A stretch of 6,934 bases of DNA, taken from positions 1 through 6,934 of the forward strand of contig QHXE01000128.1 of assembly GCA_003222835.1 (NCBI GenBank), written 5' to 3'. Under the pieces are notes generated by a model that worked only from the letters and a program-made list of their open reading frames with translations, did not search any database and was not told the origin of the DNA. Position numbers and translations under genes: made by a program. This DNA is from Acidobacteriota bacterium. GTDB taxonomy: Bacteria > Acidobacteriota > Blastocatellia > Pyrinomonadales > Pyrinomonadaceae. Positions 6,187 to 6,934 of the stretch are shown here, in pieces (the stretch's first letter is position 1; each line of letters starts with the position of its first letter).

Positions 6187-6269
6187 GGCGCTTCGCCTCC
6201 TACTTATAACTCCATTTCAGGTTCTTTGTCGCGTGACGTTATGCGAGTCAATGCGCGATAATCGGGACC

Positions 6270-6934
6270 GTGACCAAAGCATTGGAAGATAAACTACGCG
6301 AAGAGTGCGGCGTGTTCGGCATTTATGGACACCCGGAAGCGGCGCGCCTGACCTATCTCGGCATGTATGCGCTGCAGCACCGCGGCCAGGAATCATGCGG
6401 CATCGTAGTGTCGAATGGCGTGCGACTGCATTCGGAACGCGATATGGGCCATGTCTCGGAAGTATTCGATCAAACGCGTCTGGATCGCCTGCCGGGCACC
6501 AGTGCGATCGGCCACGTTCGTTATTCCACTGCCGGAGAAGTTTCGATTCGCGAATGTCAGCCATTTCTGGTTGCTTGCCAGCATGGACAGATTGCTATCT
6601 GTCACAATGGCAATCTGCCCTTCGCTCGCGAAGAACGAAAAAGATTAGAAAGAGATGGCGCGATCTTCTCCTCAACCTCTGACACCGAAGTCGTGCTGCA
6701 CGGCGTGGCGCGGTCGCGCGCGGCCGGTGCGACGGAAGCAATTCCCGAAGTGTTGCGCAACACGGAAGGCGCGTTCTCGATGTTATTTCTGACACCGACG
6801 GAATTGATCGCGATTCGCGACCCGCGTGGCTTTCGTCCCTTAGCGCTGGGACGCTTGAATGACGCGTGGGTGATTGCTTCGGAAACCTGCGCTTTCGATC
6901 TGATCGACGCCAAGTACGTTCGCGACGTCGAACC
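6270..6934 (+). CDS. purF: Amidophosphoribosyltransferase (glutamine PRPP amidotransferase), N-terminal part
   Basis: The first enzyme of purine synthesis: it uses glutamine and PRPP to make 5-phosphoribosylamine in the cytoplasm. The visible 221 codons cover the class II glutamine amidotransferase domain and are cut by the window end (full proteins have about 470-510 residues). From GTG 6270, the nucleophile Cys13 follows EE in EECGVFG, so a 12-residue propeptide must be removed, as in Bacillus subtilis-type PurF. Further motifs are YALQHRGQES (33-42), GHVRYST (81-87), HNGNL (112-116), a TSDTEVVLH stretch and RDPRGFRPL. There is no ATG in frame between the stop at 6234 and GTG 6270; TTG 6282 would be an alternative start. 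The ribosome binding site is weak. The iron-sulfur cluster region expected in this type is outside the window. Confidence 0.95.
   Translation, partial: MTKALEDKLREECGVFGIYGHPEAARLTYLGMYALQHRGQESCGIVVSNGVRLHSERDMGHVSEVFDQTRLDRLPGTSAIGHVRYSTAGEVSIRECQPFLVACQHGQIAICHNGNLPFAREERKRLERDGAIFSSTSDTEVVLHGVARSRAAGATEAIPEVLRNTEGAFSMLFLTPTELIAIRDPRGFRPLALGRLNDAWVIASETCAFDLIDAKYVRDVE

Noticed and set aside
6203..6208. TATAAC as a purF -10 box
   Set aside because: No -35 element at proper spacing; one AT-rich hexamer is too little.
6251..6253. ATG as a purF start
   Set aside because: It is out of frame with the PurF motifs; GTG 6270 is the first suitable start in frame after the stop at 6234.
6217..6564. 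Minus-strand open frame of 115 codons opposite purF
   Set aside because: It lies antisense to clear PurF motifs, has low-complexity Arg-rich translation and no ribosome binding site. The 103-codon antisense frame at 6602-6913 is rejected for the same reason.

Overview
The window is a chromosomal stretch of a Gram-negative-type bacterium. The gene set (periplasmic HtrA protease, membrane-anchored cytochrome c, purF with a processed-type N-terminus), a decayed DUF5615 PIN-like gene and many repeat-filled intergenic gaps resemble soil Acidobacteriota, perhaps Blastocatellia. That placement is inference from recall of similar genes; there is no rRNA or other marker here. No phage, plasmid, CRISPR array, tRNA or rRNA was seen.

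Layout. At 28-269 (+) lies a broken DUF5615-type PIN-like (putative toxin) gene with a frameshift and an internal deletion. Convergent to it is a minus-strand series: cytochrome c (5975-5622), a small anchored protein of unknown function (5602-5108), a zinc-dependent MDR alcohol dehydrogenase (4940-3981), an HtrA/DegP-type serine protease (3531-1957) and an NAD(P)-dependent aldehyde dehydrogenase (1834-284). Divergent from the cytochrome gene, the plus strand starts purF (6270 onward), the glutamine amidotransferase that opens purine synthesis, cut by the window end.

The cytochrome c and unknown genes are 19 bp apart and look like a two-gene operon for envelope proteins. The other minus-strand genes are separated by repeats and may or may not be co-transcribed. 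The two dehydrogenases could act in sequence (alcohol to aldehyde to acid), but the protease gene between them and the lack of a shared substrate clue make this only a guess.

The most unusual content is between genes. Each of the four gaps longer than 100 bp (1835-1956, 3532-3980, 4941-5107, 5976-6269) carries a different inverted repeat. Two gaps (1843-1947 and 4947-5103) are almost completely filled by arrays of 7-bp units in two inverted arms. Both have the same polarity to transcription: a purine/G-rich arm just after the upstream stop codon, then a pyrimidine/C-rich arm ending 6-8 bp before the next start codon, and neither downstream gene has a visible Shine-Dalgarno site. The third is a 218-bp near-palindrome with MITE-like features and flanking 14-bp direct repeats. 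The fourth has perfect 34-bp inverted arms and a third, diverged copy inside. The HtrA gene also has a terminator-like hairpin and U-run just before its ribosome binding site.
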